The notes: a model not told the origin generated them from the sequence alone. A stretch of 64,000 nt of DNA from Agromyces sp. Soil535 (GCF_001428255.1 NZ_LMRW01000029.1:125186-189185); one strand, 5' to 3'; positions 51,607 through 60,842 are shown, counted from the first letter of the stretch. Numbers and translations: made by a program.

Positions 51607-52563
51607 TCAGAGCTTGCGCAGCAGCACGCTCGACACGGCGTGGTCGGCGCCCTTGCGCAGCACCAGCGACGCGCGCGACCTGGTGGGCCGGATGTTCTGG
51701 AGCAGGTTGGGCTCGTTGATGGTGTGCCAGATCTCGCTCGCCCGCTGGCGGGCCTCGGCCTCGGTGAGGCTCGCGTAGCGGTGGAAGTACGAGCGCGGGT
51801 TCGAGAACGCGCCACGCTGCAGCTTCAGGAATCGCTCCTCGTACCACCGGGCGATGTCGCTCGTGCGCGCGTCGACGTAGATCGTGAAGTCGAAGAGGTC
51901 GCTCACCGCGAGCCGGTGGCCGGGTCCGGGCGGCTGCAGCACGTTGAGCCCCTCCATGATGAGCACGTCGGGGCGGCGGACCGTGACCTGCGCGTCGGGC
52001 ACGATGTCGTAGGCGAGGTGCGAGTAGAACGGGGCGCGCACCTCTGCCGCGCCGGCCTTCACCTCGCTCACGAACCGCAGCAGCGCCCGCCGGTCGTACG
52101 ACTCGGGGAAGCCCTTGCGTGCCATCAGGCCGCGCCGCTCGAGCTCGGCGTTCGGGAAGAGGAACCCGTCGGTGGTCACGAGCTCCACGCGCGGCGTGTG
52201 CTCCCAGCGGGCGAGCAGCTCCCGCAGCAGGCGGGCGATCGTCGACTTCCCGACCGCCACCGACCCGGCCACGCCGATCACGAACGGCGTCGACTCGAAG
52301 CGTTCGCGCAGGAACTCGCTCGTGACGTTGTGCAGCGACTTTGTGCCGCCGACGTAGAGGTTGAGCAACCGGCTGAGCGGCAGGTAGACCTCGGCGACTT
52401 CGCGCAGGTCGAGGGGCTCGCCGAGCCCTCTGAGCTGCACGACCTCGGTCTCGCGGAGCGGCGACGGCATCGACGGGGCGAGGGCCGCCCAGTCCGCCCG
52501 GCCGAGCTCGATGAACGGCGAGATCTGCGCGACGTGCGACGACGGGCTCTGCGGATCCGGCAC
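51607..52563 (-). CDS. coaA: Pantothenate kinase type I
   Basis: A 318-residue enzyme for the first step of coenzyme A synthesis. The P-loop GVAGSVAVGKST and the segment LVTTDGFLFPN are characteristic of type I CoaA. It starts at GTG 52563, six bases after a TAGACT box on the minus strand, so a leaderless message is predicted. It is divergent from glmS and convergent with glmM. Confidence 0.95.
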   Translation of the reverse strand: MPDPQSPSSHVAQISPFIELGRADWAALAPSMPSPLRETEVVQLRGLGEPLDLREVAEVYLPLSRLLNLYVGGTKSLHNVTSEFLRERFESTPFVIGVAGSVAVGKSTIARLLRELLARWEHTPRVELVTTDGFLFPNAELERRGLMARKGFPESYDRRALLRFVSEVKAGAAEVRAPFYSHLAYDIVPDAQVTVRRPDVLIMEGLNVLQPPGPGHRLAVSDLFDFTIYVDARTSDIARWYEERFLKLQRGAFSNPRSYFHRYASLTEAEARQRASEIWHTINEPNLLQNIRPTRSRASLVLRKGADHAVSSVLLRKL

Positions 52564-52569
52564 CGTGAC

Positions 52570-52575
52570 AGTCTA
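52570..52575 (-). promoter_or_regulatory. Leaderless -10 TAGACT of coaA
   Basis: On the minus strand TAGACT (52575 down to 52570) ends six bases before the GTG at 52563. It is back to back with the glmS promoter 55 bases away. Confidence 0.6.
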
Positions 52576-52629
52576 GTGTCGGACCCTCGCGAGACGCGGG
52601 CACGCGGCAGTCGCCCAGCGCTGCGACAC

Positions 52630-52635
52630 TAGAAT
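52630..52635 (+). promoter_or_regulatory. Leaderless -10 TAGAAT of glmS
   Basis: TAGAAT ends seven bases before the glmS ATG at 52643. There is no ribosome-binding sequence. No glmS ribozyme-like structure is apparent in the short space. Confidence 0.55.
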
Positions 52636-52642
52636 CGCCCCT

Positions 52643-54493
52643 ATGTGTGGAATCGTCGGGTACGTCGGAGAGCGCAACAGCATCGACGTGCTCATGGGAG
52701 GCCTGCGTCGCCTCGAATATCGCGGCTACGACTCGGCGGGAGTCGCGATCGTCGACGACGACGGTGTCATCGAGACGGCGAAGCGTGCCGGCAAGCTCCA
52801 GGTGCTCGCCGACGACCTCGAGGCGACCCCGCTGCACCACGGCGGCACCGGCATCGGACACACCCGCTGGGCGACGCACGGCGGCCCCACCGACAGGAAC
52901 GCGCACCCGCACCTCGGCGACGACGGTCGCCTCGCCCTCATCCACAACGGCATCATCGAGAACTTCGCCGAGCTCAAGGACGAGCTCCTCGCCGAGGGCT
53001 TCTCCTTCGAGAGCGAGACCGACACCGAGGTCGCCGCCGTGCTGCTCGGCCGCGAATACCGCCGCATCGGCGAGCTCACCGAGGCGTTCAGGGCCACGGT
53101 CACCCGCCTCGACGGCGCGTTCACGCTGCTGGCCGTGCACCGCGACCAACCGGGCGTGGTCGTCGGCGCCCGCCGCAACTCGCCGCTCGTGATCGGGCTC
53201 GGCGAGGGCGAGAACTTCCTGGGGTCGGATGTCGCGGCCTTCGTCGAGTACACCAAGCGCGCCGTGGCCATCGGCCAGGACCAGATCGTCACCATCACCG
53301 CCGACGGGGTCACGGTCACCGACTTCTCGGGCGATCCCGTCGAGGTCGAGCCCTTCGACGTCGCGTGGGACGCGTCCGCCGCAGAGAAGGGCGGTTGGTC
53401 CTCCTTCATGCGCAAGGAGGTGTCGGAGCAGCCCGAGGCCGTCGCGAACACGCTGCGCGGCCGCGTGATCGGCGGCCAGGTCACGATCCCCGAGCTCGCG
53501 TCGTTCGGCGACGACGAGCTCCGCGGCATCCGTCGCATCACCGTCATCGCGTGCGGCACGGCCGCCTACGCGGGAATGGTCGGCAAGTACGCGATCGAGC
53601 AGTGGGCCCGAGTTCCGGTCGAGGTGGAGCTCAGCCACGAGTTCCGCTACCGGGAGCCGGTGCTCGACGACGGCACGCTCGTGGTGTCGATCAGCCAGTC
53701 CGGCGAGACGATGGACACGCTGATGGCGGTCAAGTACGCCCGCGAGATGGGCGCCCGCACGATCTCGATCTGCAACACGCAGGGCGCCACCATCCCGCGC
53801 GAGTCCGACGCGGTGGTCTACACGCACGCCGGCCCCGAGGTCGCCGTGGCCTCCACGAAGGCGTTCGTCGCGCAGATCGCCGCCCTGTACCTGTTCGGCC
53901 TTCATCTCGCCCGCGTGCGGGGCACCCTCTCCGAGGGCGAGCTCGCCGCCCAGCTCGCCGAGCTGCAGGCCGTGCCCGAGAAGCTCGAGACCGTCCTCGG
54001 CCAGGCCGAGCGGGTCGAGCAGCTCGCGCACTGGATGGCCGACACGCGCTCGGTGCTGTTCCTCGGCCGCCACGTGGGGTACCCGATCGCCCTCGAGGGC
54101 GCGCTGAAGCTCAAGGAGCTCGCGTACATCCACGCGGAGGGCTTCGCGGCCGGGGAGCTGAAGCACGGCCCGATCGCGCTCATCGAGCCGGGACTGCCCG
54201 TGTTCGTGGTAGTGCCGAGCCCGCGAGGGTCGGCGAACCTGCACCCCAAGGTCGTCTCCAACATCCAGGAGATCCGCGCCCGCGGCGCCCGCGTGATCGC
54301 GATCGCCGAGGCGGGGGATGCCGCGGTGCTGCCGTTCGCCGATGAGGTGCTGCGCATCCCGCTGGCCGCGCCGCTGTTCGAGCCGCTCCTCGCGGTCGTG
54401 CCGTTGCAGGTGTTCGCGATGGAGCTCGCGCAGGCGAAGGGCCTCGACGTCGACCAGCCCCGCAACCTCGCCAAATCCGTGACGGTGGAGTGA
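52643..54493 (+). CDS. glmS: Glutamine-fructose-6-phosphate aminotransferase
   Basis: A 616-residue enzyme that makes glucosamine 6-phosphate. Cys2 (MCGIVGYVG) is the glutaminase nucleophile. Two SIS domains follow, with SISQSGETMDT and the C-terminal DQPRNLAKSVTVE. It heads a run of cell-envelope and tRNA-modification genes. Confidence 0.97.
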   Translation: MCGIVGYVGERNSIDVLMGGLRRLEYRGYDSAGVAIVDDDGVIETAKRAGKLQVLADDLEATPLHHGGTGIGHTRWATHGGPTDRNAHPHLGDDGRLALIHNGIIENFAELKDELLAEGFSFESETDTEVAAVLLGREYRRIGELTEAFRATVTRLDGAFTLLAVHRDQPGVVVGARRNSPLVIGLGEGENFLGSDVAAFVEYTKRAVAIGQDQIVTITADGVTVTDFSGDPVEVEPFDVAWDASAAEKGGWSSFMRKEVSEQPEAVANTLRGRVIGGQVTIPELASFGDDELRGIRRITVIACGTAAYAGMVGKYAIEQWARVPVEVELSHEFRYREPVLDDGTLVVSISQSGETMDTLMAVKYAREMGARTISICNTQGATIPRESDAVVYTHAGPEVAVASTKAFVAQIAALYLFGLHLARVRGTLSEGELAAQLAELQAVPEKLETVLGQAERVEQLAHWMADTRSVLFLGRHVGYPIALEGALKLKELAYIHAEGFAAGELKHGPIALIEPGLPVFVVVPSPRGSANLHPKVVSNIQEIRARGARVIAIAEAGDAAVLPFADEVLRIPLAAPLFEPLLAVVPLQVFAMELAQAKGLDVDQPRNLAKSVTVE

Positions 54494-54512
54494 CCAGGAG
54501 GCAGGAGGCGCC

Positions 54513-54878
54513 GTGATCGTCGGGATCGGCATCGACGTGGTCGACATCGTTCGCTTCGAGCGTTCGATCGTCCGGACACCGGCCCTCATCGAGCGGTTGT
54601 TCGCCGAGAGCGAACGCGATCGCCCCGCTCGCTCGCTCGCGGCCAGGTTCGCCGCGAAGGAGTCGCTCATCAAGGCCCTCGGCGGGCACGCGATCATCCG
54701 CTGGCACGAGATGCAGGTCGTGCAGGACGTGGAGGGCAACCCCGACTTCGAGCTCTCGGGCGGACTCGCCGAGCACATGCGCGCGCTGGGCATCGACCAC
54801 GTGCACCTCTCCATGAGCCACGACGCGGGCATCGCGAGCGCCTTCGTCGTGCTCGAATCGAACCGGGGCGCCGCGTGA
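54513..54878 (+). CDS. acpS: Holo-[acyl-carrier-protein] synthase
   Basis: A 121-residue phosphopantetheinyl transferase that activates acyl carrier protein. The Mg-binding Asp8 (IGIDVVDI) and Glu50 (FAAKESLIKALGG) are in place. It starts at GTG 54513 with GGAGGCAGGAGG upstream. Its stop overlaps the alr start (GTGA). Confidence 0.95.
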   Translation: MIVGIGIDVVDIVRFERSIVRTPALIERLFAESERDRPARSLAARFAAKESLIKALGGHAIIRWHEMQVVQDVEGNPDFELSGGLAEHMRALGIDHVHLSMSHDAGIASAFVVLESNRGAA

Positions 54879-56074
54879 GCACGGATCCGCGTTCCGTCGC
54901 GCCGGCACCGGATGCCGCACGGCGCCCGTTCCGCGAGGCGATCATCGACCTCGACGCCATCGAACGCAACGTGCGCACGCTCGCGGATCGCGTCGCACCC
55001 GCCGAGGTCATGGCCGTCGTGAAGGCGAACGCCTACGGACACGGCGCGGTCGAGGCGGCGCGTGCGGCGCTCGCGGGCGGCGCGACCCGGCTCGGCGTCG
55101 CGGACCTCGACGAGGCCCTCGAGCTCCGGGCCGCAGGCATCGAGGCGCCGATCCTCGCCTGGTTGCACGACCCGGTCGCCGATTTCGCGCACGCGCTCGA
55201 CGCCGAGGTCGAGATCGGGGTCTCGAGCCTCGAGCAACTCGAGCGGGTGGCATCCGCAGCCGATTCGGCGCGCGTCGCGCGCGTGCACCTCAAGGTCGAC
55301 ACCGGCCTCAGCCGCAACGGGATCCCCGAGGCCGGTTGGTCAATGGCCGTCGCACGCGCAGCCGGGCTCGAGCGCGCCGGTCGGATCTACGTGGTCGGCA
55401 TCTTCAGCCACTTCGCCAACACGTCGCGCGACGTCGACGAGGCACAGCTCGCGGTGTTCGAGCGTGCGCTCGCCGCGGCTGCAGACGCAGGACTCCGCCC
55501 ATCCACCCGGCATCTCGCCTCGTCGGAGCAGGCGATCCGCGACCCCCGGGCGCGATACGACGCCGTCCGCATCGGCATCGGCATGTACGGGCTCACGCCG
55601 TTCGGCGACGGCACCACGTGCACCGACCTGGGGCTCACGCCGGCGATGACGCTCCGCACGCGCGTCGCCACGGTGCGCCGGGTCGCGCCCGGCACGGGCG
55701 CCTCGTACGGGCACATCTGGCACGCCGATCGCGCGACGACGCTCGCGCTCGTGCCGCTCGGCTACGCCGACGGCATCCCCCGGCATGCTTCGGGCGGCGG
55801 CGCCGAGGTGCTGCTCGCCGGTGCGCGTCGGCCCGTGGTCGGACGGGTCGCGATGGACCAGTTCATCGTCGACGTCGGCGACGCCGCCGTCGACGCCGGC
55901 GACGAGGTCGTGGTGTTCGGCGACCCCGCGACCGGCGCGCCCACGGCCGACGAGTGGGCTGAGGCATCCGGCACCATCGGGTACGAGATCGTCACCCGGA
56001 TCGGCCCGCGCGTCACGCGCAGCTACGTCGGCGGCCGGCCGCCTGGTCCACCGCCCGCGCGGGACGGCGCGTGA
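54875..56074 (+). CDS. alr: Alanine racemase
   Basis: A 399-residue PLP enzyme that makes D-alanine for peptidoglycan. PLP-binding Lys50 lies in VMAVVKANAYGHG, and the second catalytic base Tyr278 in GTGASYGHIW. YADGIPRHASGG and the C-terminal GTIGYEIVTRIGPRV are conserved. It is translationally coupled to acpS and to tsaE. Confidence 0.96.
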   Translation: MSTDPRSVAPAPDAARRPFREAIIDLDAIERNVRTLADRVAPAEVMAVVKANAYGHGAVEAARAALAGGATRLGVADLDEALELRAAGIEAPILAWLHDPVADFAHALDAEVEIGVSSLEQLERVASAADSARVARVHLKVDTGLSRNGIPEAGWSMAVARAAGLERAGRIYVVGIFSHFANTSRDVDEAQLAVFERALAAAADAGLRPSTRHLASSEQAIRDPRARYDAVRIGIGMYGLTPFGDGTTCTDLGLTPAMTLRTRVATVRRVAPGTGASYGHIWHADRATTLALVPLGYADGIPRHASGGGAEVLLAGARRPVVGRVAMDQFIVDVGDAAVDAGDEVVVFGDPATGAPTADEWAEASGTIGYEIVTRIGPRVTRSYVGGRPPGPPPARDGA

Positions 56075-56580
56075 TGCGCGTCGACGCCCCCGACCCCGCC
56101 GCGATGGAGGCGTTCGGGCGGGTGCTCGCGGAGCGGCTCCGCGCTGGAGACCTCGTGCTGCTCACCGGCCCGCTCGGCGCAGGCAAGACCACCCTCACGC
56201 GGGGCATCGGAGACGGCCTCGGCGTGCGCGGCCCCGTGCAGAGCCCCACCTTCGTGCTCGCCCGCACGCACCCCAACCTCGCCGGCGGACCGCCGCTCGT
56301 GCATGTCGACGCCTACCGGCTCGACAGCGCGACCCTGCTCGACGACCTCGACCTCGACTTCGATCACTCGGTCGTCGTGGTCGAGTGGGGCGTCGGCCTG
56401 CTCGAAGGGGCGAGCGAGTCCTGGCTCGAGGTCGTGATCGAGCGGCCGGAGGGGGCACCGGCCGAGGCGGTGACGGACGCCGCCGACGCGGAGCACCTCG
56501 GCGCCGATGAGCCGCGCGTGCTCGACGTGCGCGGGTACGGCCCGCGGTGGGCGGGGACCCCCTTCGGGGCCGCCCAGTAG
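56074..56580 (+). CDS. tsaE: tRNA t6A synthesis ATPase TsaE
   Basis: A 168-residue P-loop protein (GPLGAGKTTLTRG) that works with TsaB and TsaD in forming t6A at position 37 of tRNA. SPTFVLART and VEWG are typical. ATG 56074 or GTG 56071 could be the start; both overlap the alr stop. The C-terminal 35 residues are a variable acidic tail. Its TAG stop forms part of the tsaB -10 box. Confidence 0.92.
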   Translation: MRVDAPDPAAMEAFGRVLAERLRAGDLVLLTGPLGAGKTTLTRGIGDGLGVRGPVQSPTFVLARTHPNLAGGPPLVHVDAYRLDSATLLDDLDLDFDHSVVVVEWGVGLLEGASESWLEVVIERPEGAPAEAVTDAADAEHLGADEPRVLDVRGYGPRWAGTPFGAAQ

Positions 56581-56583
56581 GCT
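56578..56583 (+). promoter_or_regulatory. Leaderless -10 TAGGCT of tsaB
   Basis: TAGGCT ends six bases before the tsaB ATG at 56590 and uses the TAG stop codon of tsaE as its first three bases, so an internal leaderless promoter is predicted. Confidence 0.5.
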
Positions 56584-56589
56584 GGATCC

Positions 56590-57210
56590 ATGCTCCTCGC
56601 GATCGACACCTCGACGGGCACGAGTGTCGCCGTCGTCGACCGCGACGGCGGCATCCTGGCCGAGACGGGCACCGATGACACCATGCGGCACGCCGAGGTC
56701 GTGGGTGGGTTCATCCGCGACGCGCTCGCCGGCGCCGGGGTACGCGCCCGCGAGCTGTCGGGCGTCGCGGGTGGCATGGGCCCCGGCCCGTTCACCGGCC
56801 TGCGCGTCGGCATCGCGGCCGCACACGCGTTCGCGCTCGGCATCGGCCGGCCGTTCGTGCCCGTCGCGAGCCACGACGCCGTTGCGTGGTCGTGGTACCA
56901 CGACGGCGGATCCGGTCGCCTCCAGGTCGTCACCGACGCGAGACGACGCGAGTTCGCGGTCTCCGACTACGACGGTCTCGACGGCGACGGCCTGCCGGTG
57001 CGCGTCGACGGCCCGTCGCTCAGCCCGCGCGACGACGTGCCGCCCACGACCGGGATCCGGTTCGACGCGCACCTCGTGCCAGCGGGTGCCGTCGGCATGC
57101 TCGCGGAGCTCGCGTTCGCAGCACGACGACTGCCCATCGCCGAGGACGCCCCGCTCTACCTGCGTGCACCCGATGTGACGCCCTCGGCCGGGAAGCGGGT
57201 GCTGCGATGA
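56590..57210 (+). CDS. tsaB: tRNA t6A synthesis protein TsaB
   Basis: A 206-residue inactive paralogue and partner of TsaD. It begins MLLAIDTSTGTSVAVV and has the GPGPFTGLRVG loop. It forms the TsaB-TsaD-TsaE complex with neighbours encoded here. Its stop overlaps the rimI start. Confidence 0.94.
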   Translation: MLLAIDTSTGTSVAVVDRDGGILAETGTDDTMRHAEVVGGFIRDALAGAGVRARELSGVAGGMGPGPFTGLRVGIAAAHAFALGIGRPFVPVASHDAVAWSWYHDGGSGRLQVVTDARRREFAVSDYDGLDGDGLPVRVDGPSLSPRDDVPPTTGIRFDAHLVPAGAVGMLAELAFAARRLPIAEDAPLYLRAPDVTPSAGKRVLR

Positions 57211-57731
57211 GCGTGCTGATGCGACGCGCGAAGGTCGACGACCTCGATGCGATCATGCGGCTCGAGCGCGCGACGTTCGTGAACGACGCGTGGTCGGAGG
57301 AGGCCATGCGCCGCGAGCTCGAGGGACCGCACGGCTACTACCTCGTCGCCGTCGACGATGAGGCAGAGGACCCCGAGCGGCGACTGCTCGGCTACGCCGG
57401 GCTCCGGGCTCCGGCGGGCAGCGGCCAGGGCGACATCCAGACCATCGCCGTGGCGCCGTTCGTACGCGGCGTCGGACTCGGGCGCGGGCTCATGCACGCC
57501 CTCATCACGCAGGCGCGCCGCCGCCACGTCGCGGAGCTCTTCCTCGAGGTCAGAGCCGACAACCCCATCGCGCGGGCGCTCTACGACTCGCTCGGCTTCG
57601 TCGAGATCGGCGTGCGCCGCGGCTACTACCAGCCCGACGACGTCGACGCGATCGCGATGCGGCTCGAGGTGCCTGCGGCGGTCACGCGGCCTGCGGCATC
57701 GGATGCGGCATCCGACCGGGGCAGCGCATGA
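57207..57731 (+). CDS. rimI: Ribosomal protein S18 alanine N-acetyltransferase-like GNAT enzyme
   Basis: A 174-residue GNAT acetyltransferase. The acetyl-CoA loop is VRGVGLGRGLM, and EVRADNPIARALYDSLGF is the RimI-type C-terminal motif. The target may be the uS18 N-terminus or, in some bacteria, other proteins. It sits between tsaB and tsaD as in most Actinobacteria and overlaps both by four bases. It has an Ala-rich tail. Confidence 0.92.
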   Translation: MSVLMRRAKVDDLDAIMRLERATFVNDAWSEEAMRRELEGPHGYYLVAVDDEAEDPERRLLGYAGLRAPAGSGQGDIQTIAVAPFVRGVGLGRGLMHALITQARRRHVAELFLEVRADNPIARALYDSLGFVEIGVRRGYYQPDDVDAIAMRLEVPAAVTRPAASDAASDRGSA

Positions 57732-58780
57732 ACCGCGCCACTCCGCTCGTGCTGGGCATCGAGACCTCGTGCGACGAGACGGGGGTCGGCATCGTGCGCG
57801 GAACGGCCCTGCTCGCGAACGTGATCGCCTCGTCGATGGAGGAGCACGCGCGCTACGGCGGCGTCGTGCCCGAGGTCGCCGCACGCGCGCACCTCGAGGC
57901 GCTCGGGCCCACGATCTCCACGGCACTCGACGAGGCCGGCGTCGAACTCGCCGACGTCGACGCCGTCGCCGTGACGAGCGGGCCCGGCCTTGCCGGCGCG
58001 CTCATGATCGGCGTCGGTGCGGCGAAGGCGCTCGCCCTCTCACTCGAGCGTCCCATCTATGCCGTCAACCACCTCGTCGGCCACGTCGGGGCCGACCTCC
58101 TCGACGACGAGGACCCGCTCGAGACCCCGACCGTGGCGCTCCTCGTCTCGGGCGGGCACACGTCGCTCCTGCTCGTGCGCGACCTCGTCTCCGATGTGGA
58201 GCTCCTCGGCGAGACGATCGACGACGCGGCGGGCGAGGCGTTCGACAAGGTCGCCAGGCTCCTCGGCCTGCCGTACCCCGGCGGCCCCGAGATCGACCGC
58301 GCGGCGATCGGCGGCGATCCGGCCGCGATCCGCTTCCCGCGCGGGCTCACGCAGCCGAAGGACCTCGAGCGCCATCGCTACGACTTCAGCTTCTCCGGGC
58401 TGAAGACCGCGGTCGCGCGCTGGGTGGAGCAGCGCGAGGCGGCGGGCGAGCCGGTGCCGCTCTCCGACGTCGCCGCGAGCTTCCGCGAGGCGGTCGTCGA
58501 CGTGCTCGTCGGCAAGGCGGTGGCCGCGTGCCGCGACCTCGGCGTGCCCCGCCTCCTGCTCGGCGGCGGCGTCGTGGCGAACGCCCGGCTCCGCGAGGTC
58601 GCCGAGGAACGCGCGGATGCCGCGGGCATCGCGCTGCGGGTGCCGCCGCTCTCGCTCTGCACCGACAACGGCGCGATGATCGCAGCGCTGGGTGCGCAGC
58701 TCATCATGGCGGGCCACGGTCCGTCCGGACTCGGCTTCGGCGCGGATTCGACGCTGCCGGTCACAGATATCCAGGTCTGA
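57728..58780 (+). CDS. tsaD: tRNA t6A37 threonylcarbamoyltransferase TsaD
   Basis: A 350-residue catalytic subunit of t6A synthesis. The metal ligands are in AVNHLVGHVGA (HxxxH). GIETSCDETGVGIV, GGVVPEVAARAH and LLVSGGHTSLL are signatures. It starts within the rimI stop and ends the operon. Confidence 0.96.
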   Translation: MNRATPLVLGIETSCDETGVGIVRGTALLANVIASSMEEHARYGGVVPEVAARAHLEALGPTISTALDEAGVELADVDAVAVTSGPGLAGALMIGVGAAKALALSLERPIYAVNHLVGHVGADLLDDEDPLETPTVALLVSGGHTSLLLVRDLVSDVELLGETIDDAAGEAFDKVARLLGLPYPGGPEIDRAAIGGDPAAIRFPRGLTQPKDLERHRYDFSFSGLKTAVARWVEQREAAGEPVPLSDVAASFREAVVDVLVGKAVAACRDLGVPRLLLGGGVVANARLREVAEERADAAGIALRVPPLSLCTDNGAMIAALGAQLIMAGHGPSGLGFGADSTLPVTDIQV

Positions 58781-58925
58781 CCGGGCGCGTCGAAGGCTGT
58801 GCACGGCCCACCCGCCGCGATAGTGTGTGCAACGTAGACAGCGGATGCCGCGAATGCGCGCGCCGCCGCCGGCGGCGTGGGGCCGCGGCGACCACTGAGT
58901 CCACAGCATCGAGGGGAAACCGACC

Positions 58926-59369
58926 GTGACCGATCCGAACCTTCCCGAGCAGCCCGGCGCCTCCGTTCCGCCGGCCTCCCAGCCCGTGCCGCCGCCCGCA
59001 CCCGGACCCGCTCCGGCCTACGGCCAGCCTGCTCCGGCCTACGGCCAGCCCGCTCCGGCCTATGGCCAGCCCGCTCCGGGCTACGGCCAGCCCGCCGGTC
59101 CCAAGACCAACACGCTCGCGATCATCTCGCTCGTCGCATCGATCGCCGGCATCGTCATCCTCTGGGGTATCGGCTCGATCGCCGGCGTCATCTGCGGCCA
59201 CATCTCGCTGAGCCAGATCAAGAAGACCGGCGAGCAGGGCCGCGGCATGGCGGTCGCAGGCCTCATCGTCGGCTACATCGGCATCGCCCTCGCGATCATC
59301 GGCACCATCATCGCGATCGCATTGAGCGCGTGGTTCGTTGCGAACTACGGGACGATGACGAACTACTGA
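58926..59369 (+). CDS. DUF4190-type membrane protein with Pro/Tyr repeat tail
   Basis: A 147-residue protein. The first 60 residues are Pro/Ala/Gly-rich with four PAYGQPA repeats. Two membrane helices follow (about residues 64-92 and 105-135), with the DUF4190-like loop GHISLSQIKKTGEQGRGMAVAG between them. Function unknown. It starts at GTG 58926 and is the first of three similar genes. Confidence 0.8.
   Translation: MTDPNLPEQPGASVPPASQPVPPPAPGPAPAYGQPAPAYGQPAPAYGQPAPGYGQPAGPKTNTLAIISLVASIAGIVILWGIGSIAGVICGHISLSQIKKTGEQGRGMAVAGLIVGYIGIALAIIGTIIAIALSAWFVANYGTMTNY
59010..59093 (+). repeat. Four tandem 21-bp repeats (PAYGQPA)
   Basis: Units start at 59010, 59031, 59052 and 59073 and differ by only a few bases. 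They lie in the cytoplasmic tail of the DUF4190-type protein. Confidence 0.9.
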
Positions 59370-59417
59370 GCCGACCCACTGCCACCTCGAACCGAGCACC
59401 GAAAAGGGCGTACCGCC

Positions 59418-60167
59418 ATGAGTGATCCCAAGAACCCGGACGAGCCGAACGTCCCCGAGGAACCCGTCGTTCCCGTCGAGCCCGACCAGCCCGTCGTGCC
59501 CCCGGCACCCGAGGAGCCCACGGTTCCCTCGGAGCCCGAGCCGACGTTCCCGGCCCCGGCGGAACCGCCGACGCCCGCAGAGCCGTCGACGCCCGAGGTG
59601 CCGGCCGCGCCCGGCAGCCCCGAGGTCCCGTCCGCGCCCGAGCCGCCCGCAGCGCCGGTTCCTCCGGCGCCGCCCGCTCCGGCGGCGCCGGCCGCGCCTC
59701 CGAGCTACGGCGCGGCGGCGACGCCGCCTCCGCCGTACGGTGCGCCGGCTGCGGCGGCGGCGCCTGGCACCGACGGCGGCTCGCCCTACGGCGCACCGCA
59801 GCCCGGGTACGGGGCGCCGCAGCAGCCCGGCTACGGCCAGCCGGGGTACGTCGCGCCCGCGTACGGCACGACGCCCGCCAAGCCCACGCCCGTCTTCAGC
59901 CTGATCTCGCTCATCGCGGGCATCGTGGGCCTCGTCGGGTTCTTCGTGGTGTTCATCCCGATCGTGGGCGGCGTCATGCAGCTGATCATCCCGGCCGCGG
60001 CCGTGGTGCTCGGCTTCGTCGGCAGGAAGAAGGAGCCGGCGGCGAAGGGGATGTGGCTCACGGGCATCATCCTCGGCTTCGTCGGCATCGCGATCGCGCT
60101 GCTCTCGATCGTCTTCTGGAGCATCGCGTTCGCGACACTGCCCGGGTACTACGACTACACGTACTGA
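59418..60167 (+). CDS. DUF4190-type membrane protein with long acidic Pro-rich tail
   Basis: A 249-residue protein. Residues 1-155 are a Pro/Glu/Ala-rich tail ending in GYGQPGYV repeats. The last 90 residues hold two or three membrane helices around a GRKKEPAAKGMWLTG loop that parallels the previous gene. It is probably a tandem duplicate that diverged in the tail. Function unknown. Confidence 0.75.
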   Translation: MSDPKNPDEPNVPEEPVVPVEPDQPVVPPAPEEPTVPSEPEPTFPAPAEPPTPAEPSTPEVPAAPGSPEVPSAPEPPAAPVPPAPPAPAAPAAPPSYGAAATPPPPYGAPAAAAAPGTDGGSPYGAPQPGYGAPQQPGYGQPGYVAPAYGTTPAKPTPVFSLISLIAGIVGLVGFFVVFIPIVGGVMQLIIPAAAVVLGFVGRKKEPAAKGMWLTGIILGFVGIAIALLSIVFWSIAFATLPGYYDYTY

Positions 60168-60175
60168 GGCGAGTG

Positions 60176-60802
60176 ATGTCCGATCGTGAGGGGGTCTCGC
60201 CCACGGGCGGGGCCCCCGAGCGTTCACCCCGGGGCGACGCGCCGCCTGGGGTGGAACCCGTCGACGCGGAGCCGACCGCGGTGGAGCCCGTCGCTGAAGG
60301 CCCGGCCGGGGTCGAGCCCGTCGATGCGGGTCCTCAGGCGGTGGGATCGCCCACGAATGGCGCGGTCGACGAGGTGCCCGAAGAGGCGCCGGTCGAAGCG
60401 CCCGCCGAGCCGACGCTTCGTGCGGATCCCGCGGTCCGGGAGTTCGAGGTGCCGTTCGACACCGGCGAGCTGCGCACGCTGCCCACCGGCCAGCTCCTCG
60501 TGGTGCACCGGCCCGAACTCCGTGCCGAGGCATCCGCCGCCGTCGAGGAGGACACGCAGCGGCGTGTCTACAGCTGGGTCGCCGCGGTCGTCGGCGTGAT
60601 CGGCGCCGCCGCGTCGCTCTTCGTGGGGTGGATGCTGCCGCTGTCGATCGCGGCCATCGTGTTCGGCGTGCTCGGCCTGCGCCGCGAGGAGGAGGGCCGC
60701 AACCTCGCCTTCGTGGGCATCGGCACCGGCATCGCCGGTCTCGTGTTCGCCGCCGTGTGGATCGGATACTACGCGATCGTGTTCGGGGCGCTTCCGCACT
60801 GA
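60176..60802 (+). CDS. Third DUF4190-like membrane protein with acidic tail
   Basis: A 208-residue protein. About 115 residues of acidic Pro/Val/Glu repeats (VEPVDAGP) are followed by a conserved-looking segment (PTGQLLVVHRPEL) and two membrane helices with a charged loop (RREEEGRNLAFVG) between them. Same layout as the two preceding genes. The ATG at 60176 was chosen over an in-frame ATG at 60053 that lies within the previous gene. Confidence 0.7.
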   Translation: MSDREGVSPTGGAPERSPRGDAPPGVEPVDAEPTAVEPVAEGPAGVEPVDAGPQAVGSPTNGAVDEVPEEAPVEAPAEPTLRADPAVREFEVPFDTGELRTLPTGQLLVVHRPELRAEASAAVEEDTQRRVYSWVAAVVGVIGAAASLFVGWMLPLSIAAIVFGVLGLRREEEGRNLAFVGIGTGIAGLVFAAVWIGYYAIVFGALPH

Positions 60803-60842
60803 ATCGGAGCTCCGCCGCAGCGTCCGGCGCGCCGTGGTGCGC

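Noticed and set aside
52564..52642. glmS ribozyme
   Set aside because: The space before glmS is under 80 bases, holds two back-to-back leaderless promoters and shows no ribozyme core.
51470..55288. A 1272-residue open frame on the minus strand across glmM, coaA, glmS, acpS and alr
   Set aside because: Genes with clear catalytic motifs cover this region; the long frame has shadow composition. Only its coaA portion is real, and that is read in a different minus frame.
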